Part shown: positions 9,322-18,073 of the stretch, one piece after another
Layout: the number at the start of each line of letters is the position of its first letter
How positions within the stretch are numbered: the stretch's first letter is position 1
Notes under the pieces: model-generated
Seen by the model: only the letters and a program-made list of their open reading frames with translations
Databases searched by the model: none
What the model was told of the DNA's origin: nothing
Assembly (NCBI RefSeq): GCF_032399705.1
Contig: NZ_CP135922.1
Location: 4,278,001-4,342,000, forward strand
Direction: 5' to 3'
Length of the DNA: 64,000 bases
Source: Paenibacillus sp. BIC5C1
GTDB taxonomy: Bacteria > Bacillota > Bacilli > Paenibacillales > Paenibacillaceae
Program-made: the position numbers and the translations under genes

Positions 9322-9525
9322 TCAACCGCCTCCCACAAAATGTACAATTTCAATTCGGTCTCCGTCTCTTAACGCCGTCGTTTCATGATATTCCCGCGTT
9401 AAAATTTGACGATTCAATTCAACCACGACGGTTTTTACTTGCAAATTAAATGAATGTAGCAATTTGTCCACACGATCTAAGCTATCTTCAATTTGCATGG
9501 TTTGTCCGTTGACAATGATGTTCAC
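9322..9525 (-). CDS. thiS: Sulfur carrier protein ThiS
   Basis: A 67-residue ubiquitin-like protein whose C-terminal glycine is adenylated by ThiF and turned into a thiocarboxylate. The sequence ends VHFVGGG, so the essential terminal Gly-Gly is present. I chose GTG at 9525 because AAAGGAGA lies about eight bases upstream. A longer frame from 9561 would add 12 residues and has no ribosome site. It overlaps the end of thiO by four bases. Confidence 0.9.
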   Translation of the reverse strand: MNIIVNGQTMQIEDSLDRVDKLLHSFNLQVKTVVVELNRQILTREYHETTALRDGDRIEIVHFVGGG

Positions 9526-10751
9526 TGCAACATCTCCTTTCTGTTCAAACGTTCTGGACAAAGGTCCTGAATCCCCAGTTCTTCCGAGGTTTTGCCATAA
9601 ATCAAGTCAGCCATGAGGCTGGCTGTAATCGCACTAAGCAATATTCCGTTACGATAATGTCCAAAAGCAGCGAATAAACCCGGAACACTTTCACAAGCGC
9701 CCACATACGGCAATCTATCCGGAGTCGAGGGACGAACACCAGCCCACGCTCGGATAAAATGCGCATCCTTCATGCCAGGCACCCAATTTGTCGCAGCTGT
9801 AAGCAGCTTCTGAATACCTTGCACCGAAACATTCATGTCTGTTCTTCCAGGCAGGCTTGTTGCACCGATCCACACTTCTCCATTGGCTTTAGGAACAATA
9901 TATATATCCTCTGCATACACCGTTTTGTCAGGTCTGTAACCGACATAGTCGGGTGAAAACTGCACCGCTGCAATCTCCCCTTTCACAGGCAAAATAGGCG
10001 ATTTCAGGCCAACATGTCTCATCAATTCATCACCTTGTAACCCTGAAGCAATAATCACATTTCTCGATGTCATTGTTCCTATTGAAGTCTCGATTCCTTG
10101 TACACCGTTTACATTCGTATGCAAACGGACATCCTGTACACCTTCCATCACCCTCGCACCCATAGCTTGAGCCGATCTGATATAAGCCTGTGTTAGATTG
10201 ACGGGAAGGACCTCGCTCTCGGAGGGTCTGTAATATGCTCCATACGTATCCCTGTTTAACCATGAAGCTTCCTGTTGGACAGCGACACGATCCCACCAAA
10301 TATGTTCTGTAGATAAGGTAGACGATCGATTATTTTTGTAACTGGTGACCTCACAGTATGAACGAAAAGGAGTAATAAAACCATGCTGTTGCAGTCCCAT
10401 CTCCACTCCGCTAAGCGAACTGATTCGTTCCTTCTGCTCATGAAGCAAAGCTCTACTCTTCCGTGCAAGCTTCGCCATTACAGCATGAGTGAATGCCTCA
10501 CTGTCAGCAGCAAGCATCCCGGCGGCTGCACAGGAAGTTCCCCCAGCAATTCGCGCCCGCTCAACCAGAAGAACATCATGTCCTCGGGTAGCGAGTTCAT
10601 ATGCGATGGCACAACCGATAACGCCTCCGCCTACAATAATGGTTTCTGCATGAATCTTGCCTCGAACTTCCGCTCCAACTTTACTTCCCGATACGATTCC
10701 TGGATGATAGCCTGAACGATTCCTGCTTCGACTTCTTGCTTCCTCTCTCAT
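9522..10751 (-). CDS. thiO: Glycine oxidase
   Basis: ThiO is an FAD enzyme that oxidises glycine to the imine used by ThiG in aerobic thiazole synthesis. The 409-residue protein has the Rossmann dinucleotide motif IIVGGGVIGCAIAYELA near residues 38-54. A typical DAO substrate domain follows, with GATSLPGRTD and the C-terminal FGHYRNGILLS. The N-terminus carries about 35 extra basic residues before the Rossmann strand. The ATG is nevertheless supported by GGGAGATGA upstream and by the five-base gap from tenI. A start further in is possible. Confidence 0.9.
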   Translation of the reverse strand: MREEARSRSRNRSGYHPGIVSGSKVGAEVRGKIHAETIIVGGGVIGCAIAYELATRGHDVLLVERARIAGGTSCAAAGMLAADSEAFTHAVMAKLARKSRALLHEQKERISSLSGVEMGLQQHGFITPFRSYCEVTSYKNNRSSTLSTEHIWWDRVAVQQEASWLNRDTYGAYYRPSESEVLPVNLTQAYIRSAQAMGARVMEGVQDVRLHTNVNGVQGIETSIGTMTSRNVIIASGLQGDELMRHVGLKSPILPVKGEIAAVQFSPDYVGYRPDKTVYAEDIYIVPKANGEVWIGATSLPGRTDMNVSVQGIQKLLTAATNWVPGMKDAHFIRAWAGVRPSTPDRLPYVGACESVPGLFAAFGHYRNGILLSAITASLMADLIYGKTSEELGIQDLCPERLNRKEMLQ

Positions 10752-10755
10752 GATC

Positions 10756-11442
10756 TCATCTCCCTGGTTCGGCGTACTTCTCTGAATCTGTGATTGCCTG
10801 CCGTAATGATGCCGCGGCTAGTTTCGGCTCATCGTTCGCCCAAATCGTTGAAATCACAGCGGCCCCTCTGGCACCAGCAGTTCGAATGGCAGCAATATTA
10901 TCAGCTCTAATCCCGCCAATTGCGATTATCGGAATCGAAACATTGGAGCATACCTCGGCCAATGCACTAAGCCCTTTGGGTTCGCAATTTGGTTTGCTAT
11001 TTGAAGCATAGACATGCCCATAAAAGAGATAATCCGCTCCACGTTCTTCTGCAACTTTTGCTTCTTCCGGAGAATGAACCGATATGCCTACGCGCAGCCG
11101 CTCGACTCTCTTCAACTCATCCTTATCGTAACTGCGAATAACTGTTTGCCCCCAATGCACACCACCAAGCAACGTATGTTGATCCAGCCGATCTAAGCCA
11201 TTCATAATGATTTGGTTAGATGGAACACCTTGTGTGTTCAGACTTTGCGCCCAATACATCTGTTGCTCAAAGGACAGCCTTTTTTCCCGAATGTGAATAT
11301 AATCAACCCACTGCCATATATACTTAGCAATATTCAGAAAAGAGTCCATGTCTCCTGTACCTGGTGAAACCACATGCAGTTCGAAAGCTTTTGTTGTTAC
11401 ATGTTCGTGGAAGATTGCCGTCCTGTCCGCCTCCTCTTGCAT
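10756..11442 (-). CDS. tenI: Thiazole tautomerase TenI (thiamine-phosphate-synthase family)
   Basis: A TIM-barrel protein of the ThiE/TenI family. TenI converts the thiazole tautomer released by ThiG, whereas ThiE joins thiazole and pyrimidine; the order tenI-thiO-thiS-thiG-thiF is that of Bacillus subtilis and favours TenI. Visible motifs are DYIHIREKRLS, GADYLFYGHVY and IPIIAIGGIRADNI. The start is uncertain. The frame opens at 11496, inside the terminator hairpin, which cannot be translated from the regulated transcript. The next ATG is at 11442 and lacks a clear ribosome site. No tenA precedes it. Confidence 0.85.
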   Translation of the reverse strand: MQEEADRTAIFHEHVTTKAFELHVVSPGTGDMDSFLNIAKYIWQWVDYIHIREKRLSFEQQMYWAQSLNTQGVPSNQIIMNGLDRLDQHTLLGGVHWGQTVIRSYDKDELKRVERLRVGISVHSPEEAKVAEERGADYLFYGHVYASNSKPNCEPKGLSALAEVCSNVSIPIIAIGGIRADNIAAIRTAGARGAAVISTIWANDEPKLAAASLRQAITDSEKYAEPGR

Positions 11443-11462
11443 GATATAAGCTGATATAAAAC

Positions 11463-11494
11463 AAAAAAAAAGCCACTCCCGTAGGGGAGTGGCC
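11463..11494 (-). terminator. Riboswitch-controlled terminator in front of tenI
   Basis: On the minus strand a perfect GGCCACTCCCC/GGGAGTGGC hairpin is followed by nine T. It lies between the TPP aptamer and tenI and is the likely expression platform, although some 185 bp separate it from the aptamer. Confidence 0.85.
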
Positions 11495-11677
11495 ACGAAT
11501 TTAAAAATTCATGGATCAACTGAATGACTGCCGCATGCAATTATTCTATACATAACGGATAACAACTATAGAAACCATCCATAATCGCAACGCTGTATAC
11601 ATAGAGATGCATGATTCATCTTGCAGGCAATATCGCAAAAGTCATCGATAACGCTCTTTGTCATTAGTTGAAACGCG

Positions 11678-11770
11678 CCACTTCCCTACGCTGGTATGAT
11701 CCAGATCAGGTACAAAGGGTCCGGAATCGCATTCTTCCATCTCAGCCGCATCGTGCGGCCCCCCTAGTGT
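11678..11770 (-). ncRNA. TPP riboswitch (THI element)
   Basis: The conserved core is unmistakable on the minus strand: ACTAGGGGGGCC, then GGCTGAGATG, ACCCTTTGTACCTGATCTGG and GATCATACCAGCGTAGGGAA. In the presence of TPP it should favour the terminator at 11463-11494 and shut down the tenI-thiOSGF operon. I see no second copy before thiN. Confidence 0.96.
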
Positions 11771-11789
11771 TCATATGAAGCTGTAGCCT

Positions 11790-11818
11790 ATGTTACCATA
11801 GACACCCTTTTTTGTCAC
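11790..11818 (-). promoter_or_regulatory. Probable promoter of the riboswitch-controlled thi operon
   Basis: On the minus strand GTGACA (11813-11818) and TAACAT (11790-11795) are separated by 17 bp, some 20 bp upstream of the aptamer. Confidence 0.5.
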
Positions 11819-11840
11819 CGTACAATTTCCATTTATTACG

Positions 11841-13391
11841 TTATTGTTTCTCGGACCAAGCTTCAACATCCCATGTTTTGGTAACCCAATCTTCATAAAA
11901 ATCAGGTTCATGGGATACGAGCAGCACGGTACCCTTGAATTCTTGCAAGGCACGTTTCAGCTCTGCTTTAGCCGTAACATCCAAATGGTTTGTAGGCTCA
12001 TCGAACAAAATCCAATTACTTTCACGCATCAGAAGTTTACATAAACGAACTTTGGCTTGTTCACCACCACTAAGCGCATTAAGCGGACGAGTGATATGCT
12101 CATTTTTCAATCCACAACGTGCGAGATGGCCCCGGACTTCATTCTGTGTCAGATGAGAAAATTCATTCCACACATCTTCAATCGGGGTAATGTTTCCTGC
12201 ACGTACTTCCTGTTCGAAATAAGCTGTTTCCAGATAGTCACCCAGGAAAGTCTTACCGCTGATTGGTGGGATTTTTCCCAAGATAGTCTTAAGCAATGTG
12301 GATTTACCTACACCATTACAACCAACAATGGCAATTTTCTCCCCACGCTCAATCGTCATCGTCATCTTGGGCAATAATGCATATGAATATCCAATTTCAA
12401 AATCAATGCCTTCAAAGACGGTTTTACTACTCGCCCGGGCATCCTTGAATTTGAATGTGGGTTTGGCCGCTTCGTCTGGACGATCGATCCGTTCAATCTT
12501 ACCGAGCTGCTTCTCTCGGCTCTTGGCACGACCAGAAGTAGAAGCACGGGCTTTGTTCCGTTGAATAAAATCTTCCTGCTTCTTGATATACTCCTGCTGT
12601 TTCTCATAAGCATCAATATGCTGCGCCTTATTCATATCAGCCATTTCAAGGAATTTGTTATAGTTTGCTGCGTAACGCGTCAATTTGGCAAATTCCAGAT
12701 GATAAATAACGTTAACGACCTCATTCATAAATTCCGTATCATGCGAAATCAGAATGAATGCATACGGGTAGTCCTTCAAGTAACGCGTCAGCCATTCGAT
12801 GTGTTCCACATCGAGATAGTTCGTCGGCTCATCCAACAGAAGAGCAGTTGGTTTCTCCAGTAAGAGCTTGGCAAGCAATACCTTCGTACGTTGACCACCA
12901 CTAAGCGCGGCCACGTCACGATCCAGACCGATGGCGGACAAGCCCAGTCCATTTGCCATCTCTTCCACTTTCACATCAATCAGATAAAAATCACCTTGCT
13001 CCAATTGCTCTTGAATGTCTCCCATTTCTTCCAGCAACAATTCGAGCTTGTCCGGATCGGCGTCTGCCATCTGATCTGTGATGGACATCATTTCTTTTTC
13101 CAACTCAAGCAAGGGCAGGAACGCATCCTTAAGCACATCACGAATCGTTTTTCCAGGTGTGAGCTTGGTATGCTGGTCCAGATATCCATAACGAACTTTG
13201 GGGGTCCATTCGACCTTCCCTTCGTCCTTTAACAATTTCCCGGTAAGAATGTTCATCAGTGTGGACTTGCCCACACCATTTGCACCAACAAGACCTACAC
13301 GCTCTCCGGCAAGTAAACGAAAAGATACATTTTTAAATAACGTGCGGTCTCCGAAATTGTGACTCACGTTCTCTACTGACAATAAACTCAT
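11841..13391 (-). CDS. ABC-F family ATPase (YfmM-like)
   Basis: A 516-residue protein with two ABC ATPase domains and no membrane segments, the layout of ABC-F translation factors that act at the ribosomal E site. Walker A motifs are GANGVGKST (about 36) and GCNGVGKST (about 355). Signature motifs are LSGGQRTK and LSGGEQAK, and Walker B stretches are LLLDEPTNYLD and ILFDEPTNHLD. The inter-domain linker (about 240-300) is rich in Lys/Glu/Gln, as in the family. The opening MSLLSVENVSHNFGDRTLF resembles Bacillus YfmM. Whether it gives antibiotic resistance cannot be told from sequence. Confidence 0.9.
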   Translation of the reverse strand: MSLLSVENVSHNFGDRTLFKNVSFRLLAGERVGLVGANGVGKSTLMNILTGKLLKDEGKVEWTPKVRYGYLDQHTKLTPGKTIRDVLKDAFLPLLELEKEMMSITDQMADADPDKLELLLEEMGDIQEQLEQGDFYLIDVKVEEMANGLGLSAIGLDRDVAALSGGQRTKVLLAKLLLEKPTALLLDEPTNYLDVEHIEWLTRYLKDYPYAFILISHDTEFMNEVVNVIYHLEFAKLTRYAANYNKFLEMADMNKAQHIDAYEKQQEYIKKQEDFIQRNKARASTSGRAKSREKQLGKIERIDRPDEAAKPTFKFKDARASSKTVFEGIDFEIGYSYALLPKMTMTIERGEKIAIVGCNGVGKSTLLKTILGKIPPISGKTFLGDYLETAYFEQEVRAGNITPIEDVWNEFSHLTQNEVRGHLARCGLKNEHITRPLNALSGGEQAKVRLCKLLMRESNWILFDEPTNHLDVTAKAELKRALQEFKGTVLLVSHEPDFYEDWVTKTWDVEAWSEKQ

Positions 13392-13523
13392 AAGATGAGG
13401 TTGCTCCTATCTATTGGACATTACTATCGTTCCGAAACCCTATTTTAGCACAGGTGTCGCCTTTTCTGAAAGTAATGTAAACATCTCATGCAACCTCGCT
13501 TTTTTATTACAAACAAACCGCCT

Positions 13524-14507
13524 TTAATTTATGGAACAGTTATACTCAAAATAACCTTGTGCTGCCGCTTGTTTGGCATTTGTAAATACCTCTTCCGCTC
13601 TGTAACCATTGTTACATGTGGAAGGATAATAGTATTTAATTCCACTTACCGGATCAACTCCACCAACGATCGCTGTTTTCTTCACCAGTCTGCCACCACC
13701 AATGGCATAATTGTTTATCTTTTGGTTACCTACAGGTATTCCCTGAATAAAAGCCATAAGCCCCGTGTCATTAATCGAATTGTACCAATCTTCCTGAGAA
13801 ATCAATGGCATGGTAAAGGTATAGGAAACACCATTCCTTCTTGCAAACTCATTATGCCGGTTAATAACATCTGCCAATTCTTCCTGCACACTTGTCACGA
13901 TACGACTTCGTCTGATCTGCTCAAATGTTTCGGTATTCTGAAGCAGAGGGATTTGTGTGCTGGAGGCCAGTTCTTTCTGGAACCCTTCAACCCACATACC
14001 CAAGCCTGCATCGTAGGCATATATATACCCATCGAGTGTAAAATTAATACTGCTACCATTTGAATCAGAATATGTATAGGGCTTTTTGGGACTCCAAACT
14101 TGCCGGAATGAATCTTCAAGATTTCCGGTCACTTCTGTTTCGTTCGCCAAAATATAGTAACCATCATAATCCAGCACGACCACTGCAGGAATGTAATTAA
14201 ACATGGCCCGTATAGCCGCAAGATCATCCTGAATCCCCATATTTAGCGCCATTGTTTGAGTAAACGTAGCTAAGGCAAGCTCTTTGTCCGCTTTAACAAA
14301 TTTGGTCGAATCATACCCTGCTTCATCGTTTTGCTTCTCATTTTGATGCATCACGGCCCCTGCATCCAGTACAGCAGTCTGAAGTGCCATCTTATATCGA
14401 TTGCTTAAATATTGAGCCTCCTGGGCATTGTCTGTATTGTGAGAAATAACCCAGAATATAGGTAAAAAGATAAGCACAAACACAATGGAAAGATCAGTAA
14501 TCTTCAT
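13524..14507 (-). CDS. Single-pass membrane protein at the distal end of the Tad-like locus
   Basis: A 327-residue protein with one N-terminal transmembrane helix (residues about 5-21) and a large predicted extracytoplasmic part; I do not recognise its family. The start at 14507 (MKITDLSIVF) overlaps the preceding gene and leaves the helix at the very N-terminus, like a pseudopilin or minor pilin. The outer part has VVLDYDGYYILANETE, which looks like a beta-rich domain, and two cysteines near its end. As the last gene of the locus it may be a tip or assembly subunit; this is inference from context only. Confidence 0.6.
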   Translation of the reverse strand: MKITDLSIVFVLIFLPIFWVISHNTDNAQEAQYLSNRYKMALQTAVLDAGAVMHQNEKQNDEAGYDSTKFVKADKELALATFTQTMALNMGIQDDLAAIRAMFNYIPAVVVLDYDGYYILANETEVTGNLEDSFRQVWSPKKPYTYSDSNGSSINFTLDGYIYAYDAGLGMWVEGFQKELASSTQIPLLQNTETFEQIRRSRIVTSVQEELADVINRHNEFARRNGVSYTFTMPLISQEDWYNSINDTGLMAFIQGIPVGNQKINNYAIGGGRLVKKTAIVGGVDPVSGIKYYYPSTCNNGYRAEEVFTNAKQAAAQGYFEYNCSIN

Positions 14508-15066
14508 TGAGCACCATACCCCCATATGTGGTAAACACAGCTGCAGCTTGCGCAGACCCGTTTAACCACTCACGAATCAGCATGGCAGGTGTGCGATTGG
14601 TGTTTTTGACGGTTACTGTGAAGAAATCCCCCATTGCCAGTGTATATCTGCGCCCAGGATCGTCTAAAGCCAGCACACCAGACGAAGGAAACAACTTTGC
14701 TTTAATCTGGGCTGAATAATAACCATCCTGCACAGTTTCATAAGTACCAGAAAATGTGCTCTGATCCATCGGATCCGAGTAATGAGGAACATATTTTTTG
14801 TGCAAATGTTCCATAGAAATCTCATAGGCATTCCCCGTTCGGGCCATCTGTTCTTCGAACTCTGCATACATGGCAGGGGAAATGTATCCCTTTGTTCTGA
14901 TTGCATCGACAAAACGGGTAACCGTCTGAACAACAGTCATGCGTGCCATGTCATCCTGTCGATTAGCAGTCTCTGCTGCCGGGTATACATAAAGCAAAAT
15001 CACTGCCAGCAAAACAGAAAGCAGCTTGGATGCAGCATTAATCAAGGTGTACTGGCCTCCTTCCAA
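14494..15066 (-). CDS. Pilin-like single-pass protein of the Tad-like locus
   Basis: A 190-residue protein with one hydrophobic helix at about residues 10-30 and a soluble outer domain. No cleavable signal sequence or type III prepilin motif is obvious, and I do not recognise a named family. It overlaps both neighbours (by 25 and 14 bp), so translation is probably coupled through the block of four small membrane proteins. Size and topology resemble the TadE/TadF minor pseudopilins. Confidence 0.6.
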   Translation of the reverse strand: MEGGQYTLINAASKLLSVLLAVILLYVYPAAETANRQDDMARMTVVQTVTRFVDAIRTKGYISPAMYAEFEEQMARTGNAYEISMEHLHKKYVPHYSDPMDQSTFSGTYETVQDGYYSAQIKAKLFPSSGVLALDDPGRRYTLAMGDFFTVTVKNTNRTPAMLIREWLNGSAQAAAVFTTYGGMVLNEDY

Positions 15067-15440
15067 AATGCAATCTTTAGCAGTGCGCCAGCTTCACTTC
15101 TTATGAACTCAGGTCTATACGAAGCTGCAAGTTGCACAGGTATGGTTCCTCTTCTGTTTACAAGAGGATCAATGACATATGCAATCCCGTCCACCTCCAC
15201 GCTGACCGTTGTCCCTGTCATTTGCCTCACAGTGTGTAAGACTTCAGCACCACTATAACGGATTGGCTGGCTTATACGTAGCGTGGTATTCACCCGTCCT
15301 TCCATGTCTGCTGTCGTCTTCACCAAATGATTTAATGCGTCTGATAGAACCCGAACATTCTGCTGCCCGTACAGGCAGGCTGTCACAAATAAGACAACCG
15401 CCGTACAGAACAACATAAGCTGCTGTGTATTCTGGGACAT
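15042..15440 (-). CDS. Small single-pass membrane protein of the Tad-like locus
   Basis: A 132-residue protein with an N-terminal hydrophobic helix (about residues 8-24, LMLFCTAVVLFVTACLYG) followed by an outer domain with several beta-like stretches. The cysteine in TACLYG is reminiscent of a lipobox but is not preceded by a standard L-[AS]-[GA] pattern, so lipidation is doubtful. No family recognised. It overlaps the next gene by 25 bp. Confidence 0.55.
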   Translation of the reverse strand: MSQNTQQLMLFCTAVVLFVTACLYGQQNVRVLSDALNHLVKTTADMEGRVNTTLRISQPIRYSGAEVLHTVRQMTGTTVSVEVDGIAYVIDPLVNRRGTIPVQLAASYRPEFIRSEAGALLKIAFWKEASTP

Positions 15441-15456
15441 GTTAAACCAACTCCTG

Positions 15457-15942
15457 TCAGGATTGCTGGAAAATAAGCCCTCTTACCACATTAGATCTGT
15501 CTTTTACGATAATTGCTTTGAATTTACCACTTGGATTGACATATTGATTGTCTTTTTCACTCATGGTCTGGTTGATAACGCCCACTTTCTCGTCAGGTGT
15601 AATAACCGAACCATAATCTGCATTATTGAGATCCTGGGAGATGTTCAACTGATTACCGTACCATTGACCTCCCTTGTTTTTACCTGTTATAACTTGAATA
15701 CCGAACTGATCCTTGTCCGCATATTTACGCAACGCGTTTGTAACCTGTGATCCACTAATGGTTGTTCCGTCATACACGGTAAATGCAGCTTGAGACAATT
15801 CGGTCTGGATATCGGCAAAATTGTTCTGTGCCGTTTTGGTCGCCTCCTGAGCCGAAATAAACAATAGAACTACAATCGTAATAAGGGCGATGGTCAGAAA
15901 GATGCCTGCTGCCACCTTTAAAGCGCTTGATGCATTGTTCAT
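15457..15942 (-). CDS. Probable major pilin-like subunit of the Tad-like locus
   Basis: A 161-residue protein with short polar N-terminus MNNASSALK, a hydrophobic helix at about 10-30 and an immediately following amphipathic helix (EATKTAQNNFADIQTELSQ). That is the layout of pilins and pseudopilins. The outer domain is Asn/Gly/Ser-rich. It directly follows the gene for the inner-membrane platform and has its own ribosome site. No prepilin peptidase is in this window, and no G-F/E cleavage site is obvious, so processing is open. Confidence 0.6.
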   Translation of the reverse strand: MNNASSALKVAAGIFLTIALITIVVLLFISAQEATKTAQNNFADIQTELSQAAFTVYDGTTISGSQVTNALRKYADKDQFGIQVITGKNKGGQWYGNQLNISQDLNNADYGSVITPDEKVGVINQTMSEKDNQYVNPSGKFKAIIVKDRSNVVRGLIFQQS

Positions 15943-15997
15943 GATAAATCCTCCTATATTGTTTTTAATTTATTTCAGACTGTGACGTACATGGTCG

Positions 15998-18073
15998 TTA
16001 CAGTTTCTGAATCTGTTCATAATAAATGTTCATTTGTAGGAAACTCATGCCTACCAGCGGAATGACCAGATAGAGGAAGATCAGGGCATACATCGGTGTA
16101 AACCCGATCATTCTCCCCCATGACGCTTTAACATCAATCATCTTGGTGTATTCCTGCTTCCGTTGTTCAAAATAAAAGGCCATCATGCTATCCAGATCAT
16201 CAAATGCTTCTCGAATTGAAATTTTCCCGAGTGCAAGTTGCAGCTTTTCAACCAAACGTTGAAATTCAGGCAGCCCTGCATCTTCTTTTAATTGTTCAAG
16301 CGCATGCTCCGGCCCATGTTCAAAGTGCAACAGACATTTTTGCAATGGCCTTTTGAAAATAACAGCAAAGCGATTGAGCCATTCCAGTATCTCCTCTACG
16401 GACATACGATCCATCTCTCGCAAGATCGAGATAACCGTCTGAAACTGATAGATTTCATGCCTCATATCCATACTTCTCATTTTGCGCTGGAACATCATGA
16501 GCCATATCGGCATGTGATAACCCGCTATACCTATCATCATTGCAATAATTAACTCCCACCAGCGGAGGTATTGTTTGTTGTAACCTTCCAGCTTCTGCAG
16601 GATGCGTGCAATTGTTTCATTCTGTGTATCATGGTCCAGTTGAACGGGATTCACGGACTGCAGTGCATTGGAGATCTCATCAAAAGTGGCTCCTCGCTTC
16701 ATTTCAATGCGCTCTAGTACAGCTTGATCCAGGCTTGCTTTTTCTGTAGCCTGCTTCAACTCCGCCTCTCCCATCGAGCCAAACATCCGGTCATCTCTCA
16801 CGGGGTCATATAAAATATGATTTCGTTCAACCTGATGCAGCAGCAAAACACAGCCAATGGTCAGGACAAAACAACTTGCAAATAACATCAGCCTTCGTAT
16901 AGAAAGCCATTCATATTTCAGTTCCGAGCTACTTTCCCGCATCAGTCTTACGGTTTGACTGTAATTGGTACTGCCAGGTTTTGCCGCGAACAACATCGCA
17001 AGTTTACGAATGAACGTCTGCTTGTATAAGAACTGATCCATTCTGGAGTGTTTGCGTCCTGTCCGATAACGGGTTTCATCATATTGCTGAAGTCTTTGCA
17101 AAAGCAGGTAGGCAAGTATGATGATGACGTAGATGGATATTTTGGTTATAAAGCCGATTTTGCTGCGATAGAACTCATCCATCGTCGGAAAACTTCCTCT
17201 GGCCCAACGTTCAATTGGAGCGGTGAACAGAACGGGGGCAAGGGCAATGATGTTCAACCCTTTTAACAAATAGTCCAATTTGTCCCGCCGCAAAATCTCC
17301 AGATGAATTTCCTGCGTCAGATTCCCCAAACCTTTCAAGTAAATCGAACCCTGTGCTCTGTCTTTATCCCCGAACTCCATCACCATATATGAAATACCGG
17401 CGAAACCTTTAAGAAAACGATTTAGCGCAATCTCGTAGTATCGTTCCAAAGCTTCGTTCGGATCTGGAGAAGTCAATGCTTCATAGATCAACAGCACTTG
17501 CTCGGCAGCCTCTCCTTTACCTGCTTCCGCTGCTTCATACAGTGCTTCCTCTACCATTCCATGCTGATGATACCGATGTCTCACGTCGGCAAACAGGTCC
17601 AGCATCTGTACCAACAGTCGTTTCTCCATACGATTCAGACACATATCCAGTACAAGGCTGTTTAGAACTACAGCACAGAGTACCGACAATATGACAAAGG
17701 CGATACCCGGCTGCATAAGAAAAAGGATTACACTAATACTCCCGTATCCTCCGAGGATCATTAAGACCACGCTCATCGCCATTCGTCTTAAGGATGGTTC
17801 GTCGCCAACATGCCGGAATGAAATTCGTTTCTGTACTTGCAGAATATAGGAAGAGAGAAGCGGCACTTTCATGCCCCAGCGATAAGACTGTAACAGGAAC
17901 GATCCCCACCGCAGCGTACGATTTCCGTTTAGCGTAGCGATTCCGATAGATTTACTTGCATTGTCTCCTTCTTTGTGACGTAACAGGTTCAGTACAAGTA
18001 GCGTGATTATCAAGCCACCTGCACATATCCCCAGCACCAAGAGAAGAACAAACTTAACGGTCATAGGTATCAC
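15998..18073 (-). CDS. TadB-TadC-like fused inner-membrane platform protein
   Basis: A 691-residue membrane protein that looks like two type II secretion F-domain proteins joined head to tail. The first half has an N-terminal helix, a helical pair near 105-150, a cytoplasmic stretch (MLDLFADVRHRYHQHGMVEEAL) and a helical pair near 270-330. The second half repeats this with helices near 390 and 500, a cytoplasmic stretch (IYQFQTVISILREMDRMSVEEIL) and C-terminal helices at about 655-675. In Tad systems TadB and TadC are separate proteins of about 300 residues, so the length fits a fusion. It overlaps the ATPase gene by 20 bp. Confidence 0.75.
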   Translation of the reverse strand: MIPMTVKFVLLLVLGICAGGLIITLLVLNLLRHKEGDNASKSIGIATLNGNRTLRWGSFLLQSYRWGMKVPLLSSYILQVQKRISFRHVGDEPSLRRMAMSVVLMILGGYGSISVILFLMQPGIAFVILSVLCAVVLNSLVLDMCLNRMEKRLLVQMLDLFADVRHRYHQHGMVEEALYEAAEAGKGEAAEQVLLIYEALTSPDPNEALERYYEIALNRFLKGFAGISYMVMEFGDKDRAQGSIYLKGLGNLTQEIHLEILRRDKLDYLLKGLNIIALAPVLFTAPIERWARGSFPTMDEFYRSKIGFITKISIYVIIILAYLLLQRLQQYDETRYRTGRKHSRMDQFLYKQTFIRKLAMLFAAKPGSTNYSQTVRLMRESSSELKYEWLSIRRLMLFASCFVLTIGCVLLLHQVERNHILYDPVRDDRMFGSMGEAELKQATEKASLDQAVLERIEMKRGATFDEISNALQSVNPVQLDHDTQNETIARILQKLEGYNKQYLRWWELIIAMMIGIAGYHMPIWLMMFQRKMRSMDMRHEIYQFQTVISILREMDRMSVEEILEWLNRFAVIFKRPLQKCLLHFEHGPEHALEQLKEDAGLPEFQRLVEKLQLALGKISIREAFDDLDSMMAFYFEQRKQEYTKMIDVKASWGRMIGFTPMYALIFLYLVIPLVGMSFLQMNIYYEQIQKL

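Noticed and set aside
11443..11496. Longer tenI start at 11496
   Set aside because: It would place the start codon inside the terminator hairpin of the TPP-controlled leader.
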